The notes: generated from the sequence alone by a model not told the origin. 64,000 nucleotides of DNA from Antedon mediterranea (GCF_964355755.1 NC_092678.1:15970922-16034921); one strand, 5' to 3'; positions 22,892-35,843 are shown, counted from the stretch's first letter. Program-made: numbers and translations.

Positions 22892-24513
22892 GGTTATCCG
22901 CCTCAAGCGGATAAGCATTTGTTATTGTAGTGTTACTTTTTTATTTTTTTATTATTCTTCTTTCTTTCTCAGATTTTGTGCACGCGTTTTCTCTTCAACG
23001 TGTTAACATAACATGTTGTAACTTGGTCAACATTTAGACATTTAACTGAAGATGTTCAGCCAAGCTTTTGGACGCTGTCAGATCCGCGTAGCGTAAGTCG
23101 CGCCCGATTTTCTGAAAATCTTAAATCGGTCATAACTTCGAAACAGATAAATATTTTTTAACGAAATTTTCAGCCACGTTTTCCTAACATCAATGGCTAA
23201 CTTTTGGAATGTCTAACAAATTTTTGGAGATTAGAAAGTTTTCGCGTAAATTGCGTTTGAAATATTTTACTCTTCTTATTTTGTGCACGCTGTTTCTCTT
23301 CAACGTGAAAACATAATATGTTGTAACTTGTTCAGCATTTAGATATTTTACTGAAGTTGTCCAGCCAAGCTTTTTGACGATGTCAGAGCCGCGTAGCGTA
23401 AGTTACGCGTGATTTTTTGAAAATCTTAAATTGGTTATAACTTCGAAACAAATGAATATTTTTTAACGTCATTTTCAGCCACGTTTGCTTCACATGAATA
23501 GTTAACTTTTTTAACGCTACCGCAATTTGTAACATTAGAAAGTGCGCGCGTAAATGGCGTTTGAAATTTTAAAATGCTTCAAATCAATATCTGATTAAAT
23601 TAGAGCACGATTCAGGTCATTTTAAGCGTTTAAAAAATTGCCACTGGTGCGCACATTTTTACGCGCGCACGGCACAGGGAAGACGTGTGAGCATTAATTT
23701 TACACGATTTGTGTTTTTAAATCTTCGGTTAACAATTTTACGTTATTTTATTCACTTTTCTACTTGAAATGGCGTTCTACGAGCACGTTAAACATGACAG
23801 GTTGCGCACGAAAACGTCAACAAATGGTGAAAATGTTCCAAAATATGTCTACTTTTAAAAATGAAACAGTTCATCAGAATGCAAGGTTACCCCCATTTTT
23901 TATTTTATTTTCTTGCAGTGTATTAATCATAGGTCTAATTTATTATAGTCTTGAATGTTAAAAAGTGTTTGATGGCTGCATTATTTGCATATTAAATGTA
24001 ATTTTTGAAATAATTATCATCAAACAAACATAAACATATTCAAAGAGTAAAACAATAAACATAACGTTTATCTTTTTCTTTACATGTTAATATATACAAC
24101 TTGAAAGTATGCACTTTCATAATATGTCACTGTTTAAAATTTGTGAAGATTTCATCATAGTAAAAATTATGATTTAAGTTCGATATGTAATAATCAACTT
24201 GCATCGAGGGGGTTCACGACATACCGAATGAACGAGGACTCTTTCTTCGGATTCTCATCAGCAGGTGCTCATATGGCTCGATGTGTAATGCAACCGACTT
24301 TGGTATCGGAGGTACCGGGTTCGAATCTCATCACGGGAAAACAATTAAATAAAAGGATTTGTTTGGTTATTACACTGAAAGAGCAGTTTTAATTTTGAAT
24401 AGGCTACATTTTTTGGAAAAGTCATAACTGAAAAGTACTTGAATGCGCAAGATACGTTTTGTTGCGGGCGGATAACCAAACTCGTCCTCAAGTGACGAGT
24501 TTAAGATCTAGTT
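22892..24513 (+). mobile_element. Helentron-like non-autonomous element 'b'
   Basis: The 5' end starts GGTTATCCGCC with a hairpin (TTATCCGC/GCGGATAA). The inverse, GGCGGATAACC, lies near but not at the 3' end. It is followed by a hairpin (AACTCGT...ACGAGTT) and the terminal CTAG (24508-24511). This asymmetric terminal inverted repeat plus 3' palindrome is the diagnostic layout of Helentron/HINE rolling-circle elements. An internal direct duplication pairs 22975-23275 with 23276-23580. No Rep/helicase is encoded. Confidence 0.7.
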
Positions 24514-26090
24514 GGTTATCCGCAACTTAGTTGCAGGATAACCCATGTGATTGTAAATATCTTTTTTTTCATCTTCTTTGTTATTCTTTCTTTCCCGGAT
24601 TTTGTGACCAGCATATCTCTATTGCTTGTGAACATAACTTTGTATAACTTGGTAAAAAGATTGACATTGAAGGGTAGATGTGCAGCCAAGCTTTTGGACG
24701 ATGTCAGATACGCGTTGCGTAAGTTACGCGCGATTTTATGAATTTATATAACTGATCATAACTTTAGAACCAACAAATATTGTTTCATGAAACTTAATAA
24801 AATTATAATTCATATCATGAGTCAATTTTCTATGGATTAAAAATGACATGTTTTACAAGAAGTTACGCGCGCACGCGCATTTAAAGTTTCAAAATGCGCA
24901 AAATTAATTTCTAATCAACTTTCTACGCTGATCATGACATTTTGAGCATGTCAAAAATTCCCGCGCGTGCGAAAAAATTTACGCGTATGGTGCGCACGGT
25001 GCATGAAAATCATGTTTTTTTCTCTTGAATTATGATTTTCCATCCTTTCCTAGTCATTTTAAAACAGATTGACATCATTTCAAATAAAAATGACGTCATA
25101 CGAACACGTTGATTTAGACAATTTGCGTGCGTTTTAGTTGCAAAAAAGACAAAATATTGTCAAAATTATGCCTACTTTGAATCTATTATAGCTCCTCAGG
25201 ATCAACCGTTACCCCCATTTTTTAAAATTTAATATGTAAGCAGATATGTTGTAGATATGAATTCATGCAGAATCTTTACCCCTCGGATGTTATGACGTCA
25301 TCGTATGGCCACACAAATGTAAAATATTGGATTTTTTACTGTTTCGTTATTGCTCATTACATTAAATAGAGCGCATATCGCTTATACGTATTCCATTTCC
25401 TCATATATTTTAATACTGTCTAGGTCAATCAACTATCTCTCGCATGAGTTAAAAATATTTTAATTTTTATGACGTCATCATGTCTAAAAATGTAAATAAC
25501 GTGGGTCACTTATTTTTATCTTTACAGTAAATTTCAATCGGTTATAGCTCGTCAGAGTTATAAGTGATAATCATTATTAAACGTTTTCTTGAAGCTATTG
25601 GATTGTAGATACGAATTCATGTGAATATTTTGTCAATCAGATGTTGTGACGTCATCATATGGCCAGTTGAATTCAAAAAGTCATATTTTCACCTCTTGCG
25701 TAAAAGTTCATTGCGTTTAAACGAGAGCGCATCTCACTTTTACGTGACCAAAATTCTTTAAATTTGTATTAACGTAATTAATTAGATAATTATCTTCTAA
25801 AATTGTTATTTTTATGTCAATTTGATGATGTCATCGTGTTAATAATTGGATTTAAAAGATGGGTCTCGAAATTCCGTCTATGCTACACTGTATATAACAT
25901 ACAGTGTATTCTGTAAATACTGTAACATGATGTATGCTACAAAATAGGTACAATTCAGCACTGTAAACATATTTATTTCATGTCATAGGATGGCATAATA
26001 ATTGTCGAGGTTTATATAGTTTAAAGTATGTGCATGTTGCGTATGCGCGGATAACCCGAACTCGTCAAAGTGACGAGTTCAAATCTAGTT
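24514..26090 (+). mobile_element. Helentron-like non-autonomous element 'c'
   Basis: It begins GGTTATCCGCAAC with a long hairpin closing on AGGATAACC, and ends with the subterminal GCGGATAACC, the hairpin GAACTCGTC/GACGAGTTC and CTAGTT (26085-26090). It abuts element b head to tail. The interior shares low-level similarity with elements a and b, including ACGAGCACGTT/ACGAACACGTT-type and TGACGTCAT motifs. No coding sequence is seen. Confidence 0.7.
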
Positions 26091-27671
26091 AGGTGATCAT
26101 TTAGAATAAAATGATCACCTATTGTTATTGTATGAAATCTTTATTCTTATTCTTATTATTTATTTCTCTCTGTACAGATTTTGTGTAACAAATATCTCAA
26201 AAAGTTTAATGTTAATGATTACCAAAATTTCACAATGTCTTTCAAATACGTTAACTTAGTCCTAATAAGCTTTTCAGCGTGATCACTCATCCGTGACGTC
26301 ACGTATACGCCATTTTGTGAAATCACATTATCAATCATATCTCCATAATTCATTATCACATATTAATGAAAATCACTACACGTAAACTTGAGGTCAAGAT
26401 AAAAAATATTAGCAAATAAAAACTCGGGCGTTTCAAGGTCATGCGCGTGAAATCGCGCGTTGAAATTTTAAAAAGCTCAAAATTTAGTTTTTATCAATTT
26501 AGAGCATGAAATAGGCCATTTGCGTGTTTAAAAAATTACTGCGCAAAAACACATTTTTGCGCACGGGATTTTTAAAAAGGGTAAAAAATAAAATTTAATG
26601 TATACATCATATTCTACTCACAATCCTTAGTACATTCTCCGACTTTGAGTCCATTCCGACTTAAAATAACGCTATACGAGCACGTTAAAAATGACAAAAT
26701 GCGCACATTAATTGTACAAAAGTGCTAAAAATGGTAAAAAAATAAGGCCTTTTTAAAATGAATATAACTCTTCAGAATGGCAGGTGACCCCCAATTTTTT
26801 TAACTTATTATGGAAGCCAATAAGTTGTAGATATAAATATATATACATATTAGACGTACAAAATGGTATGACGTCATCAAATGGCCACTTGAATTTAAAA
26901 ATTAGTAATTATTATCTTTTTGTGTGGGTTATCACATTCAATAGAGCGCATCTCCGTTATTTGAGCCCAATTTTTGCACACATTTTAGTATGTGCTTGCT
27001 CAATTAATTATCTTTCTCATAAGTTGTCAACATTTTTATTTTGATGACGTCATCACGCGTAAAAACTTGAATAACCTAGGTCGTGTAATTTCAGCTACAC
27101 CATACATTTGAATATCTTATAGCTCCTCAGAATTAAAGGTGACCTTGAAGATTATAATTTATTATGAAAGCTGATGAAATGTAGATATGAATTCATATAA
27201 AAATTAAGCCTATCGGATGTTGTGATGTTATCATATGGCCAGTTGAAGTTAAAAAGTAGTTTTTAAATTTCTTTAGTCGAAGTTATACAAATTTCAAAGA
27301 GCGCGCATTGCGCTTCTACGTGTCAAATTCTCTTCCAATCCTTATATTTATTTGCTCAATTCATTCTCTTTCGAAATTGTCATCTTCGAGTTTATTTTGA
27401 TAATTCCATCATACCAAAAAATTTGAACTTGATGTGTGTCCCATAATTTCACCTATGCTACACTGTATATAGATAATATACAGTATATACTGTACATTGT
27501 ATGGCATATAATAGGCATTACTCAGCAATACAAGCGTATAATAGGATGGCATACATCAACATTTTCCTATCGTATGTTAACGTACGTACATGTTTAAAAA
27601 AAAATTAATTTCATTAAAATGATAAAAATGATCACCTATAATTCGTCAAAGTGACGAATTAAATTCTAGTT
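26091..27671 (+). mobile_element. Helentron-like element 'a-prime', complete copy
   Basis: This is a complete 1,581-bp copy. The 5' end is AGGTGATCATTT with a hairpin. Subterminal ATGATCACCT lies near the 3' end, followed by the palindrome AATTCGTC/GACGAATT and terminal CTAGTT. Its body is nearly identical to 27672-29208, the 3' part of the outer copy, so the insertion is recent. Only short spurious frames are open. Confidence 0.78.
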
Positions 27672-29208
27672 CTTATTCTTATTATTTATTTCTCTCTGTA
27701 CAGATTTTGTGTAACAAATATCTCAAAAAGTTTAATGTTAATGATTACCAAAATTTCACAATGTCTTTCAAATACGTTAACTTAGTCCTAATAAGCTTTT
27801 CAGCGTGATCACTCATCCGTGACGTCATGTATACGCCATTTTGTGAAATCACATTATCAATCATATCTCCATAATTCATTATCACATATTAATGAAAATC
27901 ACTACACGTAAACTTGAGGTCAAGGTAAAAAATATTAGCAAATAAAAACTCGGGCGTTTCAAGGTCATGCGCGTGAAATCGCGCGTTGAAATTTTAAAAA
28001 GCTCAAAATTTAGTTTTTATCAATTTAGAGCATGAAATAGGCCATTTGTGTGTTTAAAAAAATTACTGCGCAAAAACACATTTTTGCGCACGCGATTTTT
28101 AAAAAGGGTAAAAAATAAAATTTGATGTATACATCATATTCTACTCACAATCCTTAGTACATTCTCCGACTTTGAGTCCATTCCGACTTAAAATAACGCT
28201 ATACGAGCACGTTAAAAATGACAAAATGCGCACATTAATTGTACAAAAGTGCTAAAAATGGTAAAAAATAAGGACTTTTTAAAATGAATATAACTCTTCA
28301 GAATGGCAGGTGACCCCCAATTTTTTTAACTTATTATGGAAGCCAATAAGTTGTAGATACAAATGTATATACACATTAGACGTACAAAATGGTATGACGT
28401 CATCAAATGGCCACTTGATTTTAGAAATTAGGAATTTTTATCGTTTTGTGTGGGTTATCACATTCAATAGAGCGCATCTCGGTTATTTGAGCCCGATTTT
28501 CGCACAAATTTTAGTATGTGCTTGCTCAATTAATTATTTTTCTAATGAGTTGTCAACATTTTTATTTTGATTACTTCATCACGCGTAAAAACTTGAATAA
28601 CCTAGGTCGTGTAATTTCAGCTACACCATACATTTGAATATCTTAAAGCTCTTCAGAATTAAAGGTGACCTTGAAGATTATAATTTATTATGAAAGCTGA
28701 TGAAATGTAGATATGAATTCATATAAAAATTAAGCGTATCGGATGTTGTGATGTTATCATATGGCCAGTTGAAGTTAAAAAGTAGTTTTTAAATTTCTTT
28801 AGTCGAAGTTATACAAATTTCAAAGAGCGCGCATTGCGCTTCTACGTGTCAAATTCTCTTCCATTCCTTATATTTATTTGCTCAATTCATTATCTTTCGA
28901 AATTGTCATCTTCGAGTTTATTTTGATAATTCCATCATACCAAAAAATTAGAACATGATGTGGGTCCCGTAATTTCACCTATGCTACACTGTATATAGAT
29001 ATACAGTATATACTGTACATATTGTATACGACACATAATAGGTACAACTCAGCACTATAAGTATATATGCATCATGTCATAGGATAGCGTACATCAGCTT
29101 TTTACGATCATATGTTAACGTACACGCATGTTTAAAAAATGTTAATTTCATTAAAATGATAAAAATGATCACCTATAATTCGTCAAAGTGACGAATTAAA
29201 TTCTAGTT
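27672..29208 (+). mobile_element. Remainder of outer Helentron-like element 'a'
   Basis: It begins CTTATTCTTATTATTT, exactly where the 5' fragment 22837-22891 breaks off. It ends with the subterminal AATGATCACCT, the palindrome and CTAGTT, then returns to the long-TIR element at CCTATTG. With 22837-22891 it makes one full element into which b, c and a-prime inserted. Confidence 0.75.
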
Positions 29209-29489
29209 CCTATTGTTATTTCTAATCTGAAAGACCTACAAACCAAAAATATAAAATGTAATAGGAATTTGACTGAAGAAATGATTTGCACATTTGTAGA
29301 ATACCTTTTGCACATTTAACGTCAAAACTGATCGTTTTTACTTTTTGCACATGTCACGGCTCCACAAGGTCTTAGCCAAGATGTAAGATAGATGTAACAC
29401 CATACTACTGATTTGATACGAATTGTATAATTGTAACATAATGCGAAATGTTCCTAACCATGCTAGTAGTGGTGCAGTTATTAAAGAAT

Positions 29490-31415
29490 ATTCATATTCA
29501 TATTCATATTCATTTATTATCCAGAAAAAATAAAGCAAAAACAATACAAAAAGCATAAATTACATAGAACAACAACAAGCAGAGAAAAAGCGCAGAACAC
29601 TATCCTGGCGGATTGTCAAAAAGCAAAAAATATCGCTATAAAAGACTCTCCTGATAGCACTGGTGGCAAAATAACATTAACAAGGATAAACATTTAACAA
29701 CCCGGTAACATAGAATTTATATAAAACAGAATAAAAATTGCAATCATTATAAATAAACATGTCTGTGTTATATACCAAAATCTCATCCCACATCCGTGGA
29801 AATGAAATAAAAACAGAATAAAAAAAAGCATTAGTACGAGACTTCTCATGTCTGAAAACAAGTTTCTCACTTCTACGTTCAACAGGTTTAGGTAGCAAAG
29901 CACCATCAATTAGGAAATCTGTACAGAGGCACTTCACAACAAATTTAACACGGATGAATTTAAGTCTATTATAAATCGTGGGTAATTTGAGAGTCCGTAA
30001 CCTTTGTTCGTATGACGGCCGCATGTCATAATCCATGTGAAAAAAACGTGGGAAGCATGATCGTGTAAAGCGTCTCTGAACAGATTCAATCTGATTGATG
30101 GTGCTTTGCAGAAATGGAAACCAGACAGGTGAAGCGTATTCAATTACAGGCCTAATGATATACTTAAATAATTTAGGAAAAACGGTCTGATCATTGGTTC
30201 TAACACACCTCTTATTAAATCCTACAAGTTTATTGCATTTACCAGTAGTCAGAGAGATGTGTTTATTCCACTTCAAATCTGAAGACAAGGTAACACCAAG
30301 ATACTTGTATTCTGTTACACTTTCTAGTACTTTATTATCAATTTTATAATGAAAATACTGTTTTACTTTCGATCTAGAGATCGACATAACCTTACATTTA
30401 CTGTTATTTAGAGACATATAATTATCATTGCCCCATAGGGCTATGGCAGTTAGATCGTCTTGAAGCTTCAAACAATCATCTTGATTATTTATTACTCTGA
30501 ACAACACAGTATCATCTGCATATAATGCAATATTTGAATTAACTACTGATGGGAGCTCACATGTATACAAATTAAAAAGAATAGGTCCCAACACGGAACC
30601 TTGAGGTACCCCCGATAATACATCTTTCCAATCAGAAAGTGAACCTTTGAATAACACTGCTTGGCTACGGTTAATCAGAAAAGATTGTAACCAGCTCATG
30701 AGCTTACCGGCAAAGCCATATTTTTGTAGCTTATTAATGAGAAGTGAATGACAAACCTTGTCAAAAGCCTTGGACCAATCTAAAAACACAGCATCAACTC
30801 TTGGTGGTTTGTTTACATCTAAACATTTAGCCCATTGGTGGTAAATTGTGGCAAGCTGTGTTACACACGATCTTTTGTTACAGAAACCATGTTGTGTGGA
30901 AGGCAAAAGGCCAAGTTTATCAGCATGAGAAACCATGTGCTTTCCAATAAAGCACTCAAGCATTTTCCCGACCAATGACGTCAGGGAGATGGGGCGATAG
31001 TTTACAACATTGTCACCAGGGCCTGATTTATGTATTGGTACAACATGGGCTACTTTCCAGTCAGCTGGAACTTTACCGGTTTTAATTGAGATCTTAAATA
31101 TCTCAGTCAAAACACCAATGATTGTGAAAGATGACAGTTTAAGCATTTTAGGGGAGATACCGTCAGGCCCTGGGGATGTATTCCCATCTAATGAAGTAAT
31201 CATACATTTAACATCTGCTTCATTGATCAGCAGATCAGAAAGAGGAGGATCAACCAATGAAGCTATCATCTGGTTATTATTGGGTACATGTTTAGAAAAG
31301 TTACTATGAAAAAATGTATTAAATTTATTAGCAATTAAACTAGGATCATCTGTTGTGATGTTATCAAACTTAAAACTTGTTGGAAAACATTTATGTCTTT
31401 TAGCATTAACGAAAG
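29490..31415 (-). mobile_element. 5'-truncated non-LTR retrotransposon (CR1/Jockey-like group)
   Basis: The element is inserted with a 7-bp target duplication AAAGAAT (29483-29489 and 31416-31422). The paralogous site at 49690 is empty and reads ATTAAAGAATTACATG. Its 3' end is a (TATTCA)n tail at 29490-29513 (TGAATA on its own strand). It encodes only the reverse-transcriptase part of ORF2. This is textbook target-primed insertion with 5' truncation. Confidence 0.88.
29677..31415 (-). CDS. LINE reverse transcriptase, 5'-truncated ORF2
   Basis: The open frame runs from the truncated 5' edge (about 31415) to the stop at 29677, roughly 575 residues with the first ATG at 31269. RT motifs appear in order: NTSPGPDGISPKML, VVPIHKSG, NYRPISLTSLVGKMLE, DWSKAFDKV, SGVPQGSVLGPILFNLY and the catalytic ALYADDTVLF, then YLGVTLSSDLKWN. 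It synthesises cDNA at the nicked target during LINE transposition. There is no endonuclease in this copy, because the truncation removed it. No frameshift or stop interrupts the remaining frame, so the insertion is fairly recent. Confidence 0.88.
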
Positions 31416-31833
31416 AAAGAATTATATGATTTGTAAATTAGTTTTTATTATCACAACGTGCAACATAGTGTGACGTATTATATTGTCTGTAAACTCTTAA
31501 GAATGATTAATTAATAGGCCTATGTATTTTATAATAATTATGTAATTTCTCAATTAATAAAACATACCAGTTATAATAACAAATTACTGTAAAAAAACAG
31601 ACAAATCTAAGCAAATTACATTATGGTAAAGTATTACAGTCTTCTTTTATCATTATTATGATAATAATAATAAAAAAACAACAAAAAACATCGGGTATTA
31701 TTATTTTAGATTTGCATGAATATTCTGTAATTGTAAAGCATAACAAGTAAAACGATGACTATAATAATTGTGGTTATCTTACAACGAAAATATACTATTT
31801 TCAAAAGTATGATAAACAAAAGAAAGCACTCAC

Positions 31834-31905
31834 AGTCTTGTCAATGATTTCAAACCATCAAACACATTTGCTGGTAATGTTGTTATTTGATTACTGCCCA
31901 AATCC
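31834..31905 (-). CDS. Leucine-rich-repeat exon C
   Basis: A 72-bp minus-strand exon with acceptor TTTTCAG, donor GTGAGT and phase 2 on both sides. It reads DLGSNQITTLPANVF then DGLKSLTRL. It is the paralogue of exon A: the flanking 31420-33720 matches 4050-6400. In transcript order it lies between exons D and B. Confidence 0.85.
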
Positions 31906-34224
31906 CTGAAAACCGTGAAAAAGCAATAATAATGATATGTATAGTTTCAAGGTACAGTAAACAACCATATTATGTTATTATAATGTTATTACTTTTTAAA
32001 AACAACACAAAATAGCTACTGCATTCTGCCAAAGGAAGCCAAAATGCTTTTGTCGCCGATTAGGAGTGCCAGTGCAATAGTAAATGTATAATAATAGCGA
32101 GAAAATAATAGTACTTGTTGATATTACTTCGGCTCTTATATTACCATTGTTTACATTTTACAACTATTGTTCATTAACTGCTTTTACATCAATGTAATTA
32201 CAATATCAATAATATAATTCATGGATATGGATCAACATCTACAATACAATATTACCGTCAATAGCCCTATTAAAAACACACATATTATTAAATGATGATG
32301 ATCCATGTATTCTGCTTCTTTATTTTTCATTATGGCATAATTTCACACGTCTGCTGGTTGTTCTACAGTAACTGAATTAAAGAGTAAAATTTACAGCCAG
32401 TGTTAGTAGTAACATCTGGTTGAATGACAACATAGTAAACCCTAATACAATTTTCTGCGGAACAAACGACTTTGACCTAAAATAAAATCTGACGAATAAT
32501 AACAAAATTACAAATGAAAAGCAATTAATATACCTCAGATTTATGAATAAGAACATCAATTTTCGATAATTATAATTGAATAATTAAATCTCAATGTCAT
32601 AGAAATCAAAAAAGTTGAAATAAAAATTAAAGTGTATAGCATGGTATAAATGTGGACCTCGACCATCAGTGAAGTAAACGGATAATATGTATTAGTCAAT
32701 GGTGGACATGTATCTGTAGAAGAAGACGGTTACAGTAACAGTAAGGATGAGTTCTCATACAATTCTCTCATTCGTGCCGATGAAAGTGATACGTCCTAAG
32801 CCCTCCTTACCACTACTGTAGTAACGAAGGGATAACGCTATATTATAGAGGAAGAAAATAGCAGTATTTGATTTGTGACAATGAAATTATTACGTCATAA
32901 GTTTTCCTAACTACGAATGGATAAGGCTATATACGTGTAGGGCCTACGTACCACACTACTGTAGATTTATTTATTTATTTTATGTTCGATCTTCCTACAT
33001 AACAAAAAAACAAAACATAGGCCTATAGTATAACAGGATAGTAGCGGAAAAGCAAAAGTAATATAACTGTCATCTTGTGATGCGCTTGACCAGCCCCTGT
33101 CAACTAGAACGATAAAATAAAACCGAAATTATAACAATAAATATAAAAAAATACATAGAAAAATATGCTATTTATAAAATACTAATTAAAGTGTTAGAAT
33201 ATAAAAATAAAATTGCTATCAGAACATTTTATTTTAGGCCTATAAAAGTTAAAAATTCAAATGTATATTTGCATAACTTTCGTTTTATAAAATATGAAAA
33301 GTTACAAATCTATAAAATGTTACTTTAAACAGTGTTTAAACTTAATAAATCGACTCTCCAATAAGATCATTTATGATCGTAACAGAGTTTGGGAAACCGT
33401 ACTATACCTGAGTATTTAAAAGCATCAGTACGGGCTCTACCATAATGAAATGTAAGTATATATTAATGTCGGTTATTAACTAAAAAAAGAACCAACAGAA
33501 TCAACATAGATAACAGATGCCTCTCGTAGTTTCATTTTCCTTGATTGGCGAACGAAAAAGCATTCGTAATGTTTATGACGTATGCCGTCATATACTGTAA
33601 TTTAATTATGATAATATTAGTTTCCTTTTGGTTAACTTTAGATGATGTTCATTTGAACAATATCAACAGACAAACTAAACAAATACTTAAGTTGCAATTT
33701 GTTTAGGTTCACTCTCATTTTGACTTATTTCTTACTGGTGTTTTGGTGTGAAAGGTAAAATCAAGCAACTCCGGAGTTCAAAACAGAGGAGTTGGACAGC
33801 TGAACAGTATCTGGATGTGTAGTTACCATATAGTAGTGGTGTAGTTACTTAAAGAATGGCATGATTTCTAAATTCAACATTGTCTGCTATACTGTATCTT
33901 CTGAATACAATTTTGTAATAATTATATAATATCTCATTTAATAAAATCAGTTATAATAACAAAAATTACTGTAATAAAAGTGACGAATCCAAACAAACTA
34001 CACACAGGAGCTTGTGTTAAATTAGTACATGTTTTATTTTATCATTATTAAGATACATTAATCATAATTTAAAAGTAAACATCGGGTTCGATTATTTTAG
34101 ATTTAAATGAAAATTCTGCAATTGCAAAGGATCAACAACTAAAACGATCACAATAATAATTGTGGTTATCTTACAAAGAAAATATACTATTTCAAAAATA
34201 TGATAAACAAGAGCAAGCACTCAC
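31906..34224. repeat. Intron paralogous to 4550-6400 and 47480-49060
   Basis: No gene is seen. Long collinear similarity to the other LRR introns, including the GTGTTTTGGTGTGAAAGG remnant of the small MITE at 33737, marks this as a duplicated intron. Confidence 0.65.
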
Positions 34225-34296
34225 AGTGTTGTCAATGATGTCAAACCATCAAACACATTTGCTGGTAATGTAGTTATTTCGTTACCGTACAGCCAC
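34225..34296 (-). CDS. Leucine-rich-repeat exon D
   Basis: A 72-bp minus-strand exon with acceptor TTTTCAG and donor GTGAGT, phase 2 both sides. It reads WLYGNEITTLPANVF then DGLTSLTTL. It differs from its neighbours chiefly at the exposed WLYG positions. Its upstream intron (34297 to 50777) has swollen to 16 kb through nested transposon insertions, yet the splice sites are intact. Confidence 0.85.
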
Positions 34297-34842
34297 CTGA
34301 AAACCGTTAAAAATGAAACAAATATTTATATGTATAGTATTGCCCCTTTTACACCGCCAGTAAAAATGCAATTGATCCGGAATTGTATAACCCGAGTCGT
34401 ACCCGGGACGCAAAAATGCGGAAATGTAGGACAGTGTAAACGACGTAAAAAGTTACCAGGGTCGCTGAATTACCCGGGTAATTGATGCGGAATGTATTCA
34501 GCGTCAAGTCAACCCGGGACGCACCCAGGATGAACCTGTGTTTGCGGTGTAAAACGCTCAGTGTATCTTTACCCGTTTGTTTACTATCCTTGCTCACTAT
34601 AGTATTTAATTTACATAAAATTAGGATAAGATTGATTTTGTTTATTCGCTTATTCAATAAATTAAACTTATGGTTATTTGTTATTCATTTTTATTTCAAG
34701 ATAGTATTCTTCCCGAGTAGACTTAATTTGTGTGTGTATTGCCATAAAACAAAATTGTGGGAGGTATAATGAGCAGACCGTTACTATGGTGTCTCTTCAT
34801 GCGTGAGAGGGCGATATTTCGATTGATTTAGAACATTTACAC

Positions 34843-34892
34843 CACAGCTGTTTCAACTAGTGTTAAGATATCAGAAAAAGTAAAGCGCCCTC
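34843..34892 (+). promoter_or_regulatory. Left transposon end: octamer, 34-bp spacer, GCGCCCTC block
   Basis: CACAGCTG (34843-34850) is followed by a 34-bp AT-rich spacer and GCGCCCTC (34885-34892). In the related element the counterpart is 10918-10925 plus 10959-10966 with a 33-bp spacer. It is presumably the transposase binding and cleavage site. The arrangement resembles a recombination signal sequence (heptamer, spacer, nonamer), which is a structural analogy only. Confidence 0.65.
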
Positions 34893-35761
34893 AGTGTTAG
34901 CAGACGACGCTCTCCGATCCGCGCGAACTTATGAATTTTGTACACAAACCATTATTTCGCGAACGCCAAATTAAATTTTGCTACCGTTAGTTTTTATGTA
35001 GAAAACACATTTTATATAAAACCAAACGATTAAAAAAGTTTATGTTCAATTAAAAAATCAATATTTTATTGTTTCTTTAATATAAATTAATAAATAAACG
35101 ACGATATTGTCCATTTTACTGATATAATCTCCCACACATAAACCAGGAAGTCGATATAAACTGTGTAATGAAATAGTAAACAATCGTAAGTATAAAATAT
35201 CATTGTATTCTTAACTTATTTTTTTGATATAATTCATTTTTTTAGAAAAAGATCGAACTAGAATATAGGCCATCATTATTATATAAATAAAATAATACAA
35301 GTTATGTTAATATAGCCTGGTTCAGTTTTTAGTAAAACTCGCATATTTTGCAACCCCTTTATACATTGTTATTGTTATCGGCAAGAAAACGGTTTGGCGA
35401 CAGGCTTAGAAAGTGCGTTGACGCCGGCGATAAACTTGACAGTAATGTGGGCCTAGGATGAAGCTAGGCCCAAACATAGAAAATTCGTAGTAGTAAAACC
35501 TTTAATTATCCTAATCCTAAATTTAATCATTATAACTGTTATCAAATAATTAATGGCATGTGTTTATAATAATAATTATTGCTTTTCTGGTGCATTTTTA
35601 GGCTAGCTGGTGTGACTGAGTGACAGTCATTACTGTAACTATACTACTATTATAGGCCTTTATAAAAATTACACATACAATTACAAATATATTTCACAGA
35701 TAAGCTGCGGAGCTATTTTTATTTAAAATTTTTTATATTATATTTTATTTCATATACAGTA

Positions 35762-35843
35762 ATGGAGTTTCACGAAAGGGCATTGAGTTCCCTTTGCTAC
35801 TGTTGCGTGAAAAAATTTAAAATAAAAGATGTAAAGTACACTT
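35762..35843 (+). CDS. Transposase exon 1a (start and first cysteine cluster)
   Basis: The ATG at 35762 opens MEFHERALSSLCYCCVKKF, then a lysine-rich stretch. Sequence homology to the decayed element begins just here (11800). The LINE interrupts the exon after the codon for threonine. ACACTT at 35838-35843 and ACCCTT at 41524-41529 look like its imperfect 6-bp target duplication, and the frame continues at 41530 with residues leading into WLCGSCH. Confidence 0.65.

Larger units (their letters stand above)
20184..29366. mobile_element. Non-autonomous long-TIR DNA transposon, copy 2 (split by Helentron-like nest)
   Basis: The left part 20184-22836 and right part 29209-29366 together correspond to copy 1 (1099-3843). 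The ends are TGCGGAGTCGTGAAATG and CATGTCACGGCTCCACA, with AGGTC on both sides (20179-20183, 29367-29371). It is interrupted at CTCTTTTT/CCTATTG by the 6.4-kb nest at 22837-29208; copy 1 shows the unbroken CTCTTTTTCCTATTG junction. No coding sequence is visible. It shares with copy 1 even the internal LINE tail, so the two are duplicates of one insertion. Confidence 0.75.

Noticed and set aside
24265-24345. tRNA-like segment with GGGTTCGAATC B-box inside Helentron-like element b
   Set aside because: The anticodon stem and the T-stem do not pair well and no acceptor stem is found; at most a tRNA-derived fragment, so not listed as a tRNA.
26784-28570. Paired 86-residue plus-strand frames beginning MTPNFFNLLWKPISC
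   Set aside because: They recur only because elements a and a-prime are duplicates; no domain, no splice or start context, and Helentron-like non-autonomous elements are noncoding.
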